From the NCBI GenBank assembly GCA_034509735.1, contig JACGWO010000005.1:39400479-39464478 (forward strand): DNA of 64,000 nucleotides, read 5' to 3'. The notes below the pieces were generated by a model. The model was not told the origin of the DNA. It did no database searches and saw only the letters and a list, made by a program, of their open reading frames with translations. The stretch comes from Sesamum alatum (taxonomy: Eukaryota > Streptophyta > Magnoliopsida > Lamiales > Pedaliaceae). The stretch's first letter is position 1. Each line of letters begins with the position of its first letter. This document shows positions 23,401 through 35,594 of this stretch, piece after piece. The translations under genes and the position numbers were made by a program.

Positions 23401-25664
23401 CTTCAATTTTAGTTAGTAGATAACATTAACTTACTTGGTTTCATGTATTTAATAGTTTCAATATATTGATGGAAATTCCAATTGCATTGCTTTTATTCAT
23501 GTATAAGGTATTTTTTTCTCTCATATGTATTATGTATACGGTTATATTGATATTTTATTTTTAATATTTTCACATTCGGTACATAAAAAGAACCATATGT
23601 ATTTGGGGTTCAAAAGATTTCACACGTTAAACAAATTATTTCTATTTATTGAGGCCCCGTTATCTTTGTAATATAAGTTATTTGGACGTCAAGAGAAAAG
23701 AATAACCCTGTATTAATTATATTATATTTACTGAGAAAAGAAATAGTAATTTGTGTCGAAACTCTGGAAACAAAAACTGAGCTTCTCGTAATGCAAAGTA
23801 AACCCTTTATAAGTGTGTATTGAACACCGTATCCAACCTGATGAGTTGACACATACAGCGTCATGCTCTTTTTCCTATGCAATTTCAAATGTGAAGTTTA
23901 TAAATGATGAACACTCGAAATTCTATAAGCCCTAGATTCATAAATATTACTCCTCCTGGTGTTTTGTGCAGTGACGATAGTTGGATCAATGCCCTCTATT
24001 TTTTAAAAATAAGCAAATCACTTGTGTTACACGATAAAACCATTAGACCAAACACGCAGAATTCAGTGCCATGAAAATTTAATTGGGGGTTTGACTTGGT
24101 AGATATATGAATAGGAATAGCATGCTCCCCTGGCTGGCTGGCATTAAATAGGCTTCTTTTTTCCTACAATCAGTGAAGTAATAGATGAGCAACCCCAACC
24201 CCAACCCCAACCCCAACCCCAAAGGGAATCTACGCAACACTATTCATATATTATATGCATCCATTCACATAAAAACAATATGAGAACCCATTTAATCAGT
24301 AGTCAGCTTTAATTACCTTACCACCACATTTAAAGCATCTCAACCCCACCCCAACAAGTAGTGTCTGAGCTAATGCTACAGATTAAACAATTACCAACTC
24401 ATAATGTTGATTACTGCTGTATGCAATTATGGAGCTTCTGATCATAATGGTATGGTATTAATAAAACTGTTCTGTAGGCTTGTTCCTCAGTCTCACCACG
24501 ACATTTTAAATCAACACAACTATACAAAAACGACCAGTTCATTTCTGATTTGATGGGCAAATAGCAAGAAAACATACGGGAAGCGTTAATAGTCCGATAC
24601 CAAGAAGTAGCAATTTTATTCTCAACCCAAATATATTAACACAAAGACGAACAACGGTTAAAATTATGTTCAACTCAACAAGAAACCCCAGAGAAACCGC
24701 AACTTCCCAAACCTTGATGAGATTGATAATAACCCACCGTTACAAAGAACAGGAGAAACTGAGTTCGACAAAGCAAGCAACACCTGCACAACAATTCTTG
24801 TTATTCCAATGTTTCTGAAGAAGCCCCCCACTACAATCTTCTTGCAAGCTTCAGGAAAATACTAATGCACAATAACCTGCATCAAACAGCTAAGTCACTT
24901 ATTTGTTCATCTTGCAATGAATACCAAGATAACATCTTCTAGTATTTCGGTTTTCTTACAGCATAAAAGAACAAGGAACTGCCACCCGTCAAGCTGCAGT
25001 GGCTCCCTCAAATTAAGCAGCAAGATCAGGCGTTTTTAAGATATACCTAACCAGCAACAACCAGAGGAAAATAAGAATCACGAATACACCCACTGGTGTA
25101 ACTTGCACGGTTGAGTGGGCAGAAGAACAATCTTTTTTATTCAGGACAAAATGCACAAGACGCATTTGCTCCCCTAGTTCTTTCCATTCCATCCACTAAG
25201 CTGGTTAACCCAAGGGAACGGAGATGAGAATCTAAAAGAGTGCACAGATGTTTAAAAATGATTATGGTCACAAGAATTACAACTTTTTTAGATAAATCAA
25301 GGCCACCACTTGTTTTTCTTTCCTTGATCATATTGCAACTTTTAAGAACCACCCATACCAACCTGGACGAAACGAGAAAGGAAACCCCAGAAAAGAAAAA
25401 GATGTTTAATGGCATGTGCAACATATTCGAAACCAAACCAAAACCTAGAGACATTACCTAAATTATCTCAGAATATTCAGTAGCCCAAAGTGCTCCAGAT
25501 CAAGAACTGGAGAACACAAAGGGCCTTAGAAGAAGGCCTGCACCAAAAGCACACCCAAGAAACTCTGCTACACCCAACTGATGGAAGAGACATCGACTCT
25601 AAAGATTTAGACATTATCTGCTTATTCCAAGGGATTTCCCCCAATCTGACAACTTCACTGGTCG
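23400..25664. other. Intergenic region and 3' UTR of the Barentsz gene
   Basis: AT-rich. It contains a short (CCCCAA)n tract at about 24190-24222 and, towards 24700-25660, the likely 3' UTR of the minus-strand gene. No convincing coding sequence. Confidence 0.55.
24190..24222 (+). repeat. (CCCCAA)n hexanucleotide tract
   Basis: About five perfect units of CCCCAA on plus (TTGGGG on minus). It is a simple repeat of about 33 bp in intergenic DNA. Confidence 0.8.
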
Positions 25665-28600
25665 AATTTCATCTCCGTATATCTGCAAACAGATTGATGT
25701 TATGATAAGTAAAGAGAATATCAATGGCAAAAGTGTAGGCTGTATAAAAAATCACACTTGCCTGCGAGGGTTCTTTTGCCTTTGCCCAAAATCGTCGTTT
25801 GCCAGCTCTGCATATGAAAAAGATATTAAACTCCCTAAGAGAGCGATGATGAAGAGTTTCAAGGAACAGAAAGTTAATTATATCTTACCAGGCCTCTGTG
25901 CAGGTTTCCAATCATTACCAACTTTTGCTGTATTATTTTCTTTGCTGCAACCAATTAGGTTCGATACAAAAAGAAAAAGTTTAAATGCAATATGCCCATA
26001 GTTTAACAAACATAATAGTTGGGAATAAGTCTAGCAAACATAATATTAGAGACTGATATAGTGGCACAAGGTAGAAGACAATAAAAAGTAAAGCACTATT
26101 CTATCAACCTTGAAGCAGCTGATACAGAAGATGTCTGTCCAGATGGGCGAGCATTATATGAACCATCCATAGTGATATATGGAGGACAATATGTTGCCCC
26201 CAGAGCTCCAGCAGCACCAGCTAAAACTGGTAGCCTGAATATGTTTTCATAGAAAAAAAATATATTAAAACTAATGAAAAAATTAAGATAAATTAACATA
26301 ACAGTAGCTAACATGGGAGATAAAATGTATAGTACGATATCAGAAACTTCATTTATGTTGAAACAACCAAGTTAAAGCACCAAAAGATGAAACAGAGTTG
26401 GTATAGAACATTCTTGTGTGTGTAGAAGACTAGCTGGAGCAACAGTTATTACCAAGTCATTTCAGAACTCCCTAGACCAAGTTGTGGTTGAGCAACATAT
26501 CCAGGGAAAGCCATGCCAACAGCAGGCACTCCAATTCCCCCAGGATGCTGGCCTCCAAATTGCATCACTGTAAAATTCCACCAAATAATAGGCATCAAGT
26601 CAACGCAAGATAAAACAATATAGACTAGAATAGAATTCTGCTACAGAAGTTCTAGGAGAAAATAGCAATAAGCTCTGAAGTATACGATTTTTCCACTTAT
26701 TATTAGTCAAAATTTCAAATTTCTGCTAAAAACAGAAACAGATGTGAAGTATAAAGACTAGCAAGAAACATCATGAAAGCTTCTTCGATTCTAAACTTAA
26801 TGCCATATTCTCTTCCGTAGCTCAAATTAACATTACCATCTGCACCCAGTGCCTAATCTCATTCTTCATGTGAAATCATACATGGCACTATTCCTTGTAA
26901 AGGAACAAAATGTATTCGATCCTCCTCTAAACACCAACGTCTTAATTAAGAAGTAAATTTTCGATCAGGCATAAGAACCATAAGCGCATTCAGTGCATTA
27001 TGCTACGAGACTTTCTGCTGGAAGAACATACTCCCTAAGCTGGAACAAATAAATTCCTTGTACGAGTCTAGTCATACCCATTTTAAGAAGATCAGAAATT
27101 TTAGAACCATGTTTAACATGAAAAACGTTCCTGCATATTACCTGGCAAGAAAGCAGGGAAGTTTTGATCGTTTTGACCACTGACCATACTGCCAGAGGCC
27201 CCCATAACCTGCGCTCCACCATACAGGAAGGAGCCCTTTCCACCTCCTTGCATGTTCCCCTTCCCTTTAGCAACTAATGCAGTCTTTGTTTGACTTGACT
27301 CTGAAGTAGATTCCAGCTCCCCAGATTCAAATGCATTCATTGCCCCAGCAGCTTTTGGTGGAGAGGAAGCTTGTGCTTCCACTTGGAAAACGTTGCGTGA
27401 ACTGCTGAAAACAGAAGCTTGTGCGAAGATGAGCACGACCTTGACCAGGATTCCTCTGAACACTTTGTAGTTGACTTGGCGGAGAAATCCTGTTAACTTG
27501 GTCATTAGAGACAGACGGTTGGTAGGCCATTTGTGTCAAGGAAGTTGGTCCTCTTCCTTGACCCCTCAACTGAGGTTGGGTAGGATTAATAGATGAGGAA
27601 TTAGATGACGACATCTGCATAGCGTTTGAAGGCTTCCCATCCATTGCAGAGGGTGCATCATCAATGTAAAGCTTATCCACACCAATGGAATCTGCTATAT
27701 TCTTTCCCCGCATAGTTGCAGCAGATCGTGCCGTATTAAAACTCTCATCCACTACTGCTTGCTGACCATTTCTACCAATTGTGCCAGCTTGGGCATCTCT
27801 TTTAAGTGGCACAGAATTCTCTTTGGTGGAAGAACCAGTGGGATAAAATGGAGGGGAAGTGATGCTCAAATTGGAGGCAACCTGCTTTCTAGGCGGGTCT
27901 GCATTAGACACAGGTTCACTAGTTCTTCCAGAGCTAACATGAGGATGTTTCTCACCTAATTTCCCAGATCTATAAATGGAAAAAAATTAGCATCAATGGG
28001 ACCTGATTTAGATAACAGAGCCCAAAAAGCAAAAGAGAAGAATTTCACTCACTGTTTGTTTTGTGTAATAGGCGCCTCATTATTGTTCTTATATGATGGC
28101 TGATACCTTCGAGGTCCTCGTCCCCTGACACCCTTAGGAGCATTGCTCTGATTGTTATTATTCAGAGTGACATTGTTAGTGAATTCTCTGGACCTGTTTC
28201 CTTGTGCATATCCACGGTCTGTGGCTCTATTTCTACCACGGCCTCTATAACGACCCCTGGAACCCCTTCTAGGCTGGAAATAAACTCATATAAGAAGAGC
28301 AAGAACTAAAACTTGCATATATTACACAACACACAAAAAGGACATACACAGCCATAGCGTATGTGCTAAATATTCACCTGTTCATGATGTCTTTCCTGCA
28401 TGGTCAGCTCCTCAAACTTATCATGCCCCCATTTCCTGTCATCCTTAGATTCCCATAACTTTCTTCCTCCAAGTGTTCGCCTGAAAACCAAAGAGTCCAA
28501 AAAGTGATAATTGATTTCTATAAACCTCCAACGAAATCATTAATAGCTAGTCAGCGTAACAAAAGACAAGTATCTTAACACCTGCATTACACAAATGGCA

Positions 28601-29971
28601 GGAAAAGTCCTTCTTAAAACTCGAATGTGTATGTTAAAAAGATCATTACATGTTTTAACTTTCGAGACCATATGTATCCAGTAAATTGTATATTTCTTCA
28701 AGTTAAAATTTTACAGATACTGGCCAAATCATAGATATATCATACAAGTACAGCAATAGCTAGATCTTTCCATCCTTTTCTATGATCATTGATAAAGTCA
28801 CTTCCAGCCCACAATAGAAATTATTGGGTCTATAAGGTAAATGGGAAAGATTCTAAACTGACCCTGCATCCCCCTGATTTCTTTTCTTCTGTAGCCACTA
28901 TACCAAACCTTACAGGAACTAAATCCCACAACCAACAAATAAGTGATGGTCCCTGTCTGAAGTTCCTTACGTAATTAACCTCAAATTTCTTTCTGCAAGC
29001 TGCTTTCGGTCATACATGGTTAATATCCCACCCACTTCAAAAGCCTTGAAATTCAAACTACAATGTTCCACAACATGCCAGCCTTAAACTAAACTCCATT
29101 CATTCTTCTACCACATGCTGATTTATCATTCCTGCCCAGATTCTTGATACTCTCTATAGTTGTGAAGTGGGGACTAACCAATAATAAAGTGACTTATCTG
29201 CTCAAGTCCTAATAAGAAGTAAAGCACAAGAGGATCCAACTAGTTCAGTCCATGAAGAGTTCCCCAAAAGGAAAACAAATTAAATTCCACTCCTAGTCCA
29301 GATAATCTAAATAAAGATAAAAGAACTCATGTTTCAACAGGTAAATATCCTAGCTGTACAACATCCAGTCAATGCAACTCATTCTGACACACAACATCAA
29401 CTGAAAACCTCAAATACAAATTCCAATACCTATGTCGCCCACCAGCATTGTCCCGAAATCTGTCATCATGCATGTAAAACGCCCCTGCAGTCGGCACAGC
29501 AAAGGGCTCCATCTCCTTTCTGTCCTCCTCATGCTGACCATCAGGAACATTGTTATTCTCATCACCAATCTTATTTGCTTCATCATTCACTGCCTTCTTC
29601 TCCTCCATCAGCTCCTCCGTGACAGCCCCTTCTTTCTCTCCCTCAACTCTTTCCACTGCTACCACCTCCACATCATCCCCACCTCTCACACCACCACTTT
29701 CTTCGTACTCCACATCTAACTCCTCTACCTCCTCCTCCACATACTCCTCTTCCAAATCATACTCCTCTTCTTCCTCCAATTCATCCTCATACTCCGCCGC
29801 AGCGCCTTCAGATTCCCCATCCGACTCATCAATCCTCCGCGGCGGCTTCTCACGACGATTCCCCCCTCCCTCACCATCCTGTTCATCATCGCTCGCCTCC
29901 CTCCTCCGCATCTTCAACGACAGCTTTGCCTCCTCCGGATCGCTCTCGTACTCAATTTCCTCCTCCGCCAT
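25665..29971 (-). CDS. CASC3/Barentsz/MLN51 homologue, nine exons, frameshifted
   Basis: Exons on minus: 29971-29430, 28480-28378, 28273-28053, 27969-27142, 26567-26453, 26234-26109, 25944-25889, 25807-25762, 25692-25665. The N terminus is very acidic. The eIF4A-III-binding SELOR-type block spans exons 1-2: PFAVPTAGAFYMHDDRFRDN, then RTLGGRKLWESKDDRKWGHD and KFEELTMQER. RG-rich (GSRGRYRGRGRNRATDRGY) and Gln/Ser-rich parts follow. The C terminus has PGYVAQPQLGLGSSEMTWLP, VLAGAAGALGATYCPPY and an RRYTEMKFDQ end. MLN51/Btz is a core exon-junction-complex subunit acting in mRNA localisation and decay; Arabidopsis homologues include At1g15280 and At1g80000. Exon lengths sum to 2065 nt, one base too many, and exon 4 changes frame near 27372-27400. 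Either the sequence has a one-base error or this allele is broken. The last intron has a GC donor (25761-25760). Confidence 0.9.
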
Positions 29972-30174
29972 CACTTCCAACCGACAAACAAAGACTCACC
30001 GCTGAATCAGGAAGCAGTTCCGCGATTCCTACAGAAGTAGGGTTTTGGGGATTGTGATCGGAGATTTGAAAAACCCTAGATTTCTAGAATGTAATCAGCG
30101 TTGATTTTCGGGGATATTTTGTAATTTAAATCTCTGTGGTCTTAAAGAAGAGTCAAGGTTGAGCAGGCAAGGGT

Positions 30175-30182
30175 TTTATATA
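30175..30182 (-). promoter_or_regulatory. TATA box of the Barentsz homologue
   Basis: TATATAAA on minus, about 204 bp before the start codon at 29971. Confidence 0.5.
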
Positions 30183-30199
30183 GGGGGTGGGTGGGTAGG

Positions 30200-32100
30200 C
30201 ATTGACGGATGAGTTGAACTTGTTCTGTACTTCACCTAAAAACATGGAATTATCTCATTTTTCAGGGTGTTTCCTGTAATTTTACGCTTTTCTTATAGAC
30301 GGATCCGGATTATCTGAATTCGGGCCAAACCCAACCCTATTTTGGAGAAAACAAACACTTAAGTTAATTTAAGTAATAATGTTTCAACCCAATGGGCTGA
30401 TATCTAATTAAATATTTTTAGTAATAGTAACAACTGATAGTTGGTATTTAAAACTATGCAAATTGATTGTTGATTGAATAATTTATCAAACGTACACTCA
30501 AAAAGAAAAAAATAAAATTAAAAAACGTATATATGTTGGTCTGATACAAAATAGGTTTTGGGTTCAATCTAGAAAAGTTAGGGCCCAACTTTGATCCTTC
30601 TTTGGATTAGGGCAGAGAGTTAGGCCATCTTTAATCGGACTTATTAGCCCATATATCCCATTTAAGCACCTTTATTGGCCCGACATTAGTAGCCAAGGGT
30701 CGTTACTCTATTTGATTATGGCTTAATTGTGATCAGGTCCATTACGTGGTGATTAAAATTTGACTCCCGATTTTAGCCTTAAATATCCCCAAAAAAATTA
30801 CGTCATTGTCTCCACGTGTGCATATAATATAACTAATTGACCAATCCTTTAATAACAATGGCAAAGCATATATTTTTGACAAAAAACACAACTTCTCAAG
30901 CCCTCCATCTTTGAAGAAGAGACGGCAATTGCGTCCAAGCTCAAATCCTGATGAATGCGGTTGTTTTGAAAAAAAAAATATACAAATTCTACTCTTTATG
31001 TTGAAATCAATTTCACCTTTGAAAAATGCTTGCTGGTTGTTGTTGGAATGTTTTCCTTTCCTTTCTTTTTTTTTTTTTTTTTTCTGTTTAAATGAAAGGA
31101 GATGACGAAATGAGGGGTTGGGGGCAAGGAAAAGGGCTAAACGGGGGGGGAGGGATGTTGGATTGGGTGGAGAGCGGCAGGGTACTGGTTGGTGTTGGGG
31201 CGACTGGGAGGGGCGGGGGCTATTGTTGGGGAGATGGGTTGACCGAGATGTGCTGGGCTCCCTTACAGCGACACCCTTTGAAATCAAATCGAAATACACA
31301 AATACTCCCTATTTTATGCAAACTTACGACTGCACTCATTGAGATTATAGTTGTATTACAACTACACCCCCTATTTAAAGGCAAAGCTTATACTAATACC
31401 CCCTGAAAAATATTACACTAAAACCCATTAGGGGATGTAGTTATAATTTTGCAAAATACAACGAGTGTTTGTGTAATTGAACCTAACCTTAGGGGGTGTC
31501 AATGTAATTTACCCTAAAGGTAAACAGTATATTACTTATATTCATTAGTTTATCAATATTAGTAAACATAAAATTGAGCTGCCGAATATAATCAATTTTA
31601 ACCCAACCCCAACAATTATCCTAAAATTATCTTTACCACCCAAATCCCATCACTTCAAGTAATGAGGCCTCAGTGGAAAACAATAATCAAATCAAACCCA
31701 ATTAAAATAACAAAGCGTTCAATCCGATCTCTGATCGAGCACTCAATTATGCTGCCCTCAAAGTTGAATCGATAAAATTCTATTTAATTTGATTTTTAAT
31801 CACTTATTTAACATTTTCTAATTCCAAAAATCGATGAATTTGATTTAATAAAAATAAACAACCTATAGGGAGAAAAGATAAAACAGTTGAAATCACTTCT
31901 TTGAGTAAAATGATTACAATCATATTACAATTTCAATCACGAATAACTATAACAATCGATATACTACTCATCAATATCAAGTATCTATTATCTGATCCAA
32001 AATTATTTTTGTCAACAACCACAATGATTTTCTTCACTCAATTTTCTTGTTTCTTGAGAGTCTCCAAGTGTAGGGATTTAAATCAAATATTGCCCAAAAT
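30200..32100. other. Intergenic region before the peptide cluster
   Basis: AT-rich with a G-rich island at about 31105-31260 and a T-run at 31069-31083. An open stretch on minus at 30742-31299 is the antisense of the G-rich island and an A/T run, is low in complexity and is not a convincing gene. A family B repeat ends at 31514. Confidence 0.5.
31280..31514. repeat. Foldback repeat (family B)
   Basis: It contains GTATTACAACTACACCCCCT and, on the far side, GGGGATGTAGTTATAATTTT, which are imperfect mirror images, and ends GTAATTTACCC. Related copies occur at 35595-35842 and 37418-37655. The left end is not sharp. No coding capacity. Confidence 0.5.
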
Positions 32101-32101
32101 C

Positions 32102-32637
32102 TCAGTGAGGAGCAGCTGTGACTGAACCATGTCTACATTGCCCAATCTCACAATCATCCACTTTGTCAACATCTGCATCATTCAAAATATTTATTCAGCA
32201 AAATATTACAATATATGTATTAAAAAAAGTATATAAAACATTGATAAATTTTAGAAGAATTACTAAATGAATAATCATCTTTTTTTTTTTTGAAAAAAAA
32301 AACATTTGTCCTTTTATAACGAAACCTACAACATAATTTCATGTATTTAAAAACAACCCTCTTCATAGATAACTTTTTTTTTTTTTTCCGCTCATTACTA
32401 AATAGAAATAAATTCAGAATAGTAAATTTTATCGTTCCCAAATGCAGCGCATTGATTACCCTTTATGCACTTGGCGATGCATTTTACTATACAAGTTGTG
32501 CGTTCGCCACCTTTAGCAAAACAGTCTGAACTACAATTCAAGTAGCAATTCTTGAAAGATGCCGATGCTTGTCCTGCACATAACACCATCAAAATCGTCA
32601 CCACAGTTACGATTCGAGTAGTTCTGCCCCCATCCAT
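32102..32637 (-). CDS. Thionin-like secreted Cys-rich peptide 1 (donor site changed)
   Basis: Exon 1 starts at 32637 and encodes a signal peptide ending near GQASA. The core is C-X3-C-X3-C-X9-C-X3-C-X3-C. Unlike its relatives it lacks the roughly 16-residue YC-X3-GC segment before QCAAFG. In the intact relatives the exon ends at a GGTAAG-type donor in this place. Here the same position (32432-32431 on minus) reads AT, so normal splicing to the recognisable exon 2 (32172-32102, VDKVDDCEIGQC then TGA) is doubtful. Read-through gives 79 residues, stopping at 32398. The peptide is presumably secreted and may be antimicrobial, as thionin-like peptides often are; that role is inference. It is the first of seven related genes on the same strand. 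Confidence 0.7.
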
Positions 32638-33776
32638 GGCCTCACGTCTGTCTATTGTTCTATGAATTATGGGTTAAATGTCATCATACATATATATATA
32701 TATATATAATCAGATAAATATTTTGAATTTGTGTGATTATAAATTAGACATTGAAAATCTATTGACCATTACCAAGTCAAAATTGGTATAATATTTCTTA
32801 CTTTAACAAAGACTCTATACTTGGCAATTGGCATAATTGAATAATGTAAGATTTTCGACATGTTTTTCATAAAATTATAATCTCTCAAAAATCTTTTAAA
32901 ATTACACTTGCATCCCTACAAGAATTCTCAATTACATCTGTATTCCTTTCGTTTAGGTTTGAATGGACAAGATGTTTGCAAAATATTTACATAAACTTTT
33001 TATTTTACCTCTTATTCAACATACCATATAATTTATTGATGAAAATATCCTAGTAATAATTTTTGTACTTGTAAGAATAAATATAATATATGTAAAGTCA
33101 AAAGAATACAAAGTAGCAGTTGATGAATGGAAAAATTATCCATGTTGTCTAATTTATTTGGAATGCTAATGATGTGTAAAATTATATGTTATATATGTAA
33201 CTTTTTTGCTGACTTTAATATTTTCGTTCAAATCATAATGAAAGGGATACAATTATAAACTAAGAATTCTCGAAGGGGGTGCAAGTATAATTTTAAATTA
33301 TTTTTTTGGAGAAAGTATAATTTCACATTTTTATAGGGGTCTAAGGATAATCCCCAACCCCAATTTTTTTTAGTCCTGTTTTGATAGCCCAAGGAAGTGT
33401 GAGTGAGTTTTCGTCTATTTTCAACGATGGAGGAAATAAATCACTTTAAATAAGACAAGCAGAATACTCACAAGAAGAAACGTCCAAAGTCAAACTTATC
33501 AAATGAGTGGGGTGTAGCAAAATATTGAAATAACCCTAGTCAATGAATCACAACCACGTAATGGGAGTGGGTGAGAGATAAAATAGTACTTTATCCGCAC
33601 CTACCCTAAATATCGTAAATCCCTACGTGTATAAATACCCCCAATTCTCTTATTTGGAGATAAGTGAAATATTTGTATCAAATTTGTCAGCATCTGCATC
33701 ATATTGATTTAGCAAAAGATTATAAGATATAAATATACCAATAAAAAGTATATAAAACATTGATAAATGTTCTTTT
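32638..33776. other. Spacer of the peptide 1/2 duplication
   Basis: The promoter-side DNA of peptide 1 (32638-32790, with a TA repeat at 32691-32709) is repeated upstream of peptide 2 (34193-34320): both hold TAAATATTTTGAATTTGTG and AAATTAGACATTGAAAATCT. Further pairs such as TTGATGAATGGAAAAATTAT (33121) and TTGATGAATGAAAAAATTAT (34741) show that the whole unit, about 1.6 kb, is tandemly duplicated. An exon 2 remnant of peptide 2 lies near 33680-33706. Confidence 0.65.
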
Positions 33777-33795
33777 TAGAACATTGATTTTTAAG

Positions 33796-34015
33796 GCTAC
33801 TTACATTTACGTCCCATGATCTATGGTTTATTTACACAAATCACTCATGTCTTTTGTCTAATTACGAAAATCACTATTGACAGCCAAAAAGTAGGGATAA
33901 TTTGTGTAATATTGTTGACATTTTATGTGTACTTTTCAAAATAAGAGTGGTTTGTATAAAATGATATTGATATTTTTTATGGGTGTTTGTATAATTTTTC
34001 AGAAGGTACGAGTAG
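33796..34015. mobile_element. 220-bp MITE-like insertion in peptide gene 2
   Basis: About 220 bp flanked by an exact seven-base direct repeat TTTTAAG (33789-33795 and 34016-34022). The ends on minus are CTACTCGTACC and GTAAGTAG, giving short imperfect terminal inverted repeats (CTACT...AGTAG). Inside, TGTATAATTTTTC / GTTTATTTACACAAATCACT segments partly mirror each other. It replaces the C-terminal part of exon 1 of the peptide gene, so it is younger than the tandem duplication. Confidence 0.65.
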
Positions 34016-34192
34016 TTTTAAGCACTTGGCCATGCATTTTATGATACAAGATGTGCGATCCCCACCTCTAGCAAAACAGTCTTGAGTACAACTCATGTAA
34101 CACTTTTTGAAAGACGCCGATGCTTGCCCTACGTGTAACACCATCAAAACTGTCAACACAGTTACGATTCGAGTAATTCTGCCCGGATCCAT
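33977..34192 (-). pseudogene. Thionin-like peptide 2, truncated by insertion
   Basis: The start is at 34192. Signal peptide (MDPGRITRIVTVLTVLMVL...GQASA) and core C-X3-C-X3-C-X9-C-X3-C-X3-C are intact and close to peptide 1. After the last core cysteine the frame enters the 220-bp insertion and stops at 33977 with a foreign 12-residue tail. Beyond the insertion only a short relic of the original exon and a decayed exon 2 (near 33680-33706) remain. A short secreted six-cysteine peptide could still be made, so loss of function is likely but not certain. Confidence 0.65.
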
Positions 34193-35289
34193 GGTCTCGT
34201 GTCTGTCAATTGTTGTACGAATTATGGGTCAAATGTCATCATACATATATATAATCAGATAAATATTTTGAATTTGTGTGATTATAAATTAGACATTGAA
34301 AATCTATTACATACTAATCTAAATTGGTATAGTATTTCTGTACTTTAATAGAGATTCTATACCTGCTACTATTGAATAATGTAAGATTTTCTATATATTT
34401 TTTGGTAATTACATATTGATTGATTGATATAATTACATTATGGTATTGGACTGTTATCTATCTATGTTGTATATTAAAGGAGTACACTTTTTCATGTCTT
34501 TTTCTTTTTCCAGTCACTGACTTCCACATTTTCCCACCCCGCAATTCTCAGTTTACAACTGTGCCCGTTTCGTTTAGATTTAAATGAAAAATGCCGACGA
34601 ACACATTTATACAAACTTTTAGTTTTACCCCTCATTTAGCATTATGTATAATTTATTGACAAAAATACTTTAGTAAGATTTTTGTACTTGTAAAGGGTAA
34701 ATGTGATATATGTAAAGTCAAAAGGATAATAAGTAGTAGTTGATGAATGAAAAAATTATTCACCTCATCAATAATTAATACGAAATGCAAAATGGGGCGT
34801 AGACTTATAAGTTTTATGTAACTGTTTTGTTGATTTTGACGTTTCCCATGTCCAAACCCTAATAGAAGAGTAGAGTTATAAACTAAGAATTCTCAAAAGG
34901 GTGCAAGTGTAGTTTTATATTTTTAAAGAGGGTCTAAGCGTAATTCACCATGGTTTGATATCTCAAGAAAGTGAGAGTTTTTTTCTATTTTCATAATAAT
35001 TGTTAATTATTATTAAATATTACTATTAGTTGATATACTTGATGATAATTAATTGATAACTAAAATATAGTAATGCATACCTCTAATTAATTCACTAGGA
35101 AAAGAATAATAAAGATTGAGATATTGTGCATACATAAAATCAAAAGCTGCATTTTCCAAAGTTGATTTGACCACTTAATTTCTTTTAGTAATCTTAATTC
35201 TTATACATTCCATCCTATATAGGTATTTTCCAAACCGCTTAAAGAAAATAATCTTATGGAAACTTTTTCAAATTCTAGGCCAATGATTT

Positions 35290-35541
35290 TTTGGCTTAGT
35301 GGTTAGATTTAAAGTCTTATGATCTTAGACGTCACAGGTTTGACCCCATCAAAGCGTGAGATGATAGTCTATTGTATAGTAGGATTGTTTGTATACTGTA
35401 ATAGTAAGAGATTGTTTAGATTTAATTTACGTTATATTGTATTATTGATCAATGTATTATTGTTGTATTTGTCTCCGACAAGGGTGATTTTAATCGATTT
35501 AGTTTAATTAATATTCATCACTTTCACTTAAAAAAAAAAAA
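35290..35541 (+). mobile_element. tRNA-derived SINE with poly(A) end
   Basis: An A-box-like TTGGCTTAGTGGTTAG (35291-35306) and a B-box-like AGGTTTGACCCC (35336-35347) have the spacing of a tRNA promoter. The body includes ATTGTTGTATTTGTCTC, shared with the SINE at 47990-48234. It ends in a run of 12 A at about 35529-35541. Confidence 0.6.
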
Positions 35542-35594
35542 ATCTTTTTCAAAGTCTACAAGAACTCAAGAAGCATATGACTAACTAAAAGCTA

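Noticed and set aside
27380..27470. A short intron explaining the frame change in the Barentsz gene
   Set aside because: The only acceptor-like site (TTTTCAG near 27406) pairs with donors that would give introns of about 40-90 nt with unusually high GC content. They also remove sequence that reads as conserved protein. A one-base change is simpler.
29550..30005. 151-codon Ser-rich open frame on plus
   Set aside because: It is the exact antisense of the acidic first exon of the Barentsz homologue; GAA/GAG-rich coding reads as Ser-rich on the other strand.
30742..31299. 185-codon open frame on minus
   Set aside because: It is the antisense of a G-rich island and a T/A run, giving Pro/Ser-rich then Lys-run protein with no domain. 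Composition explains its openness.
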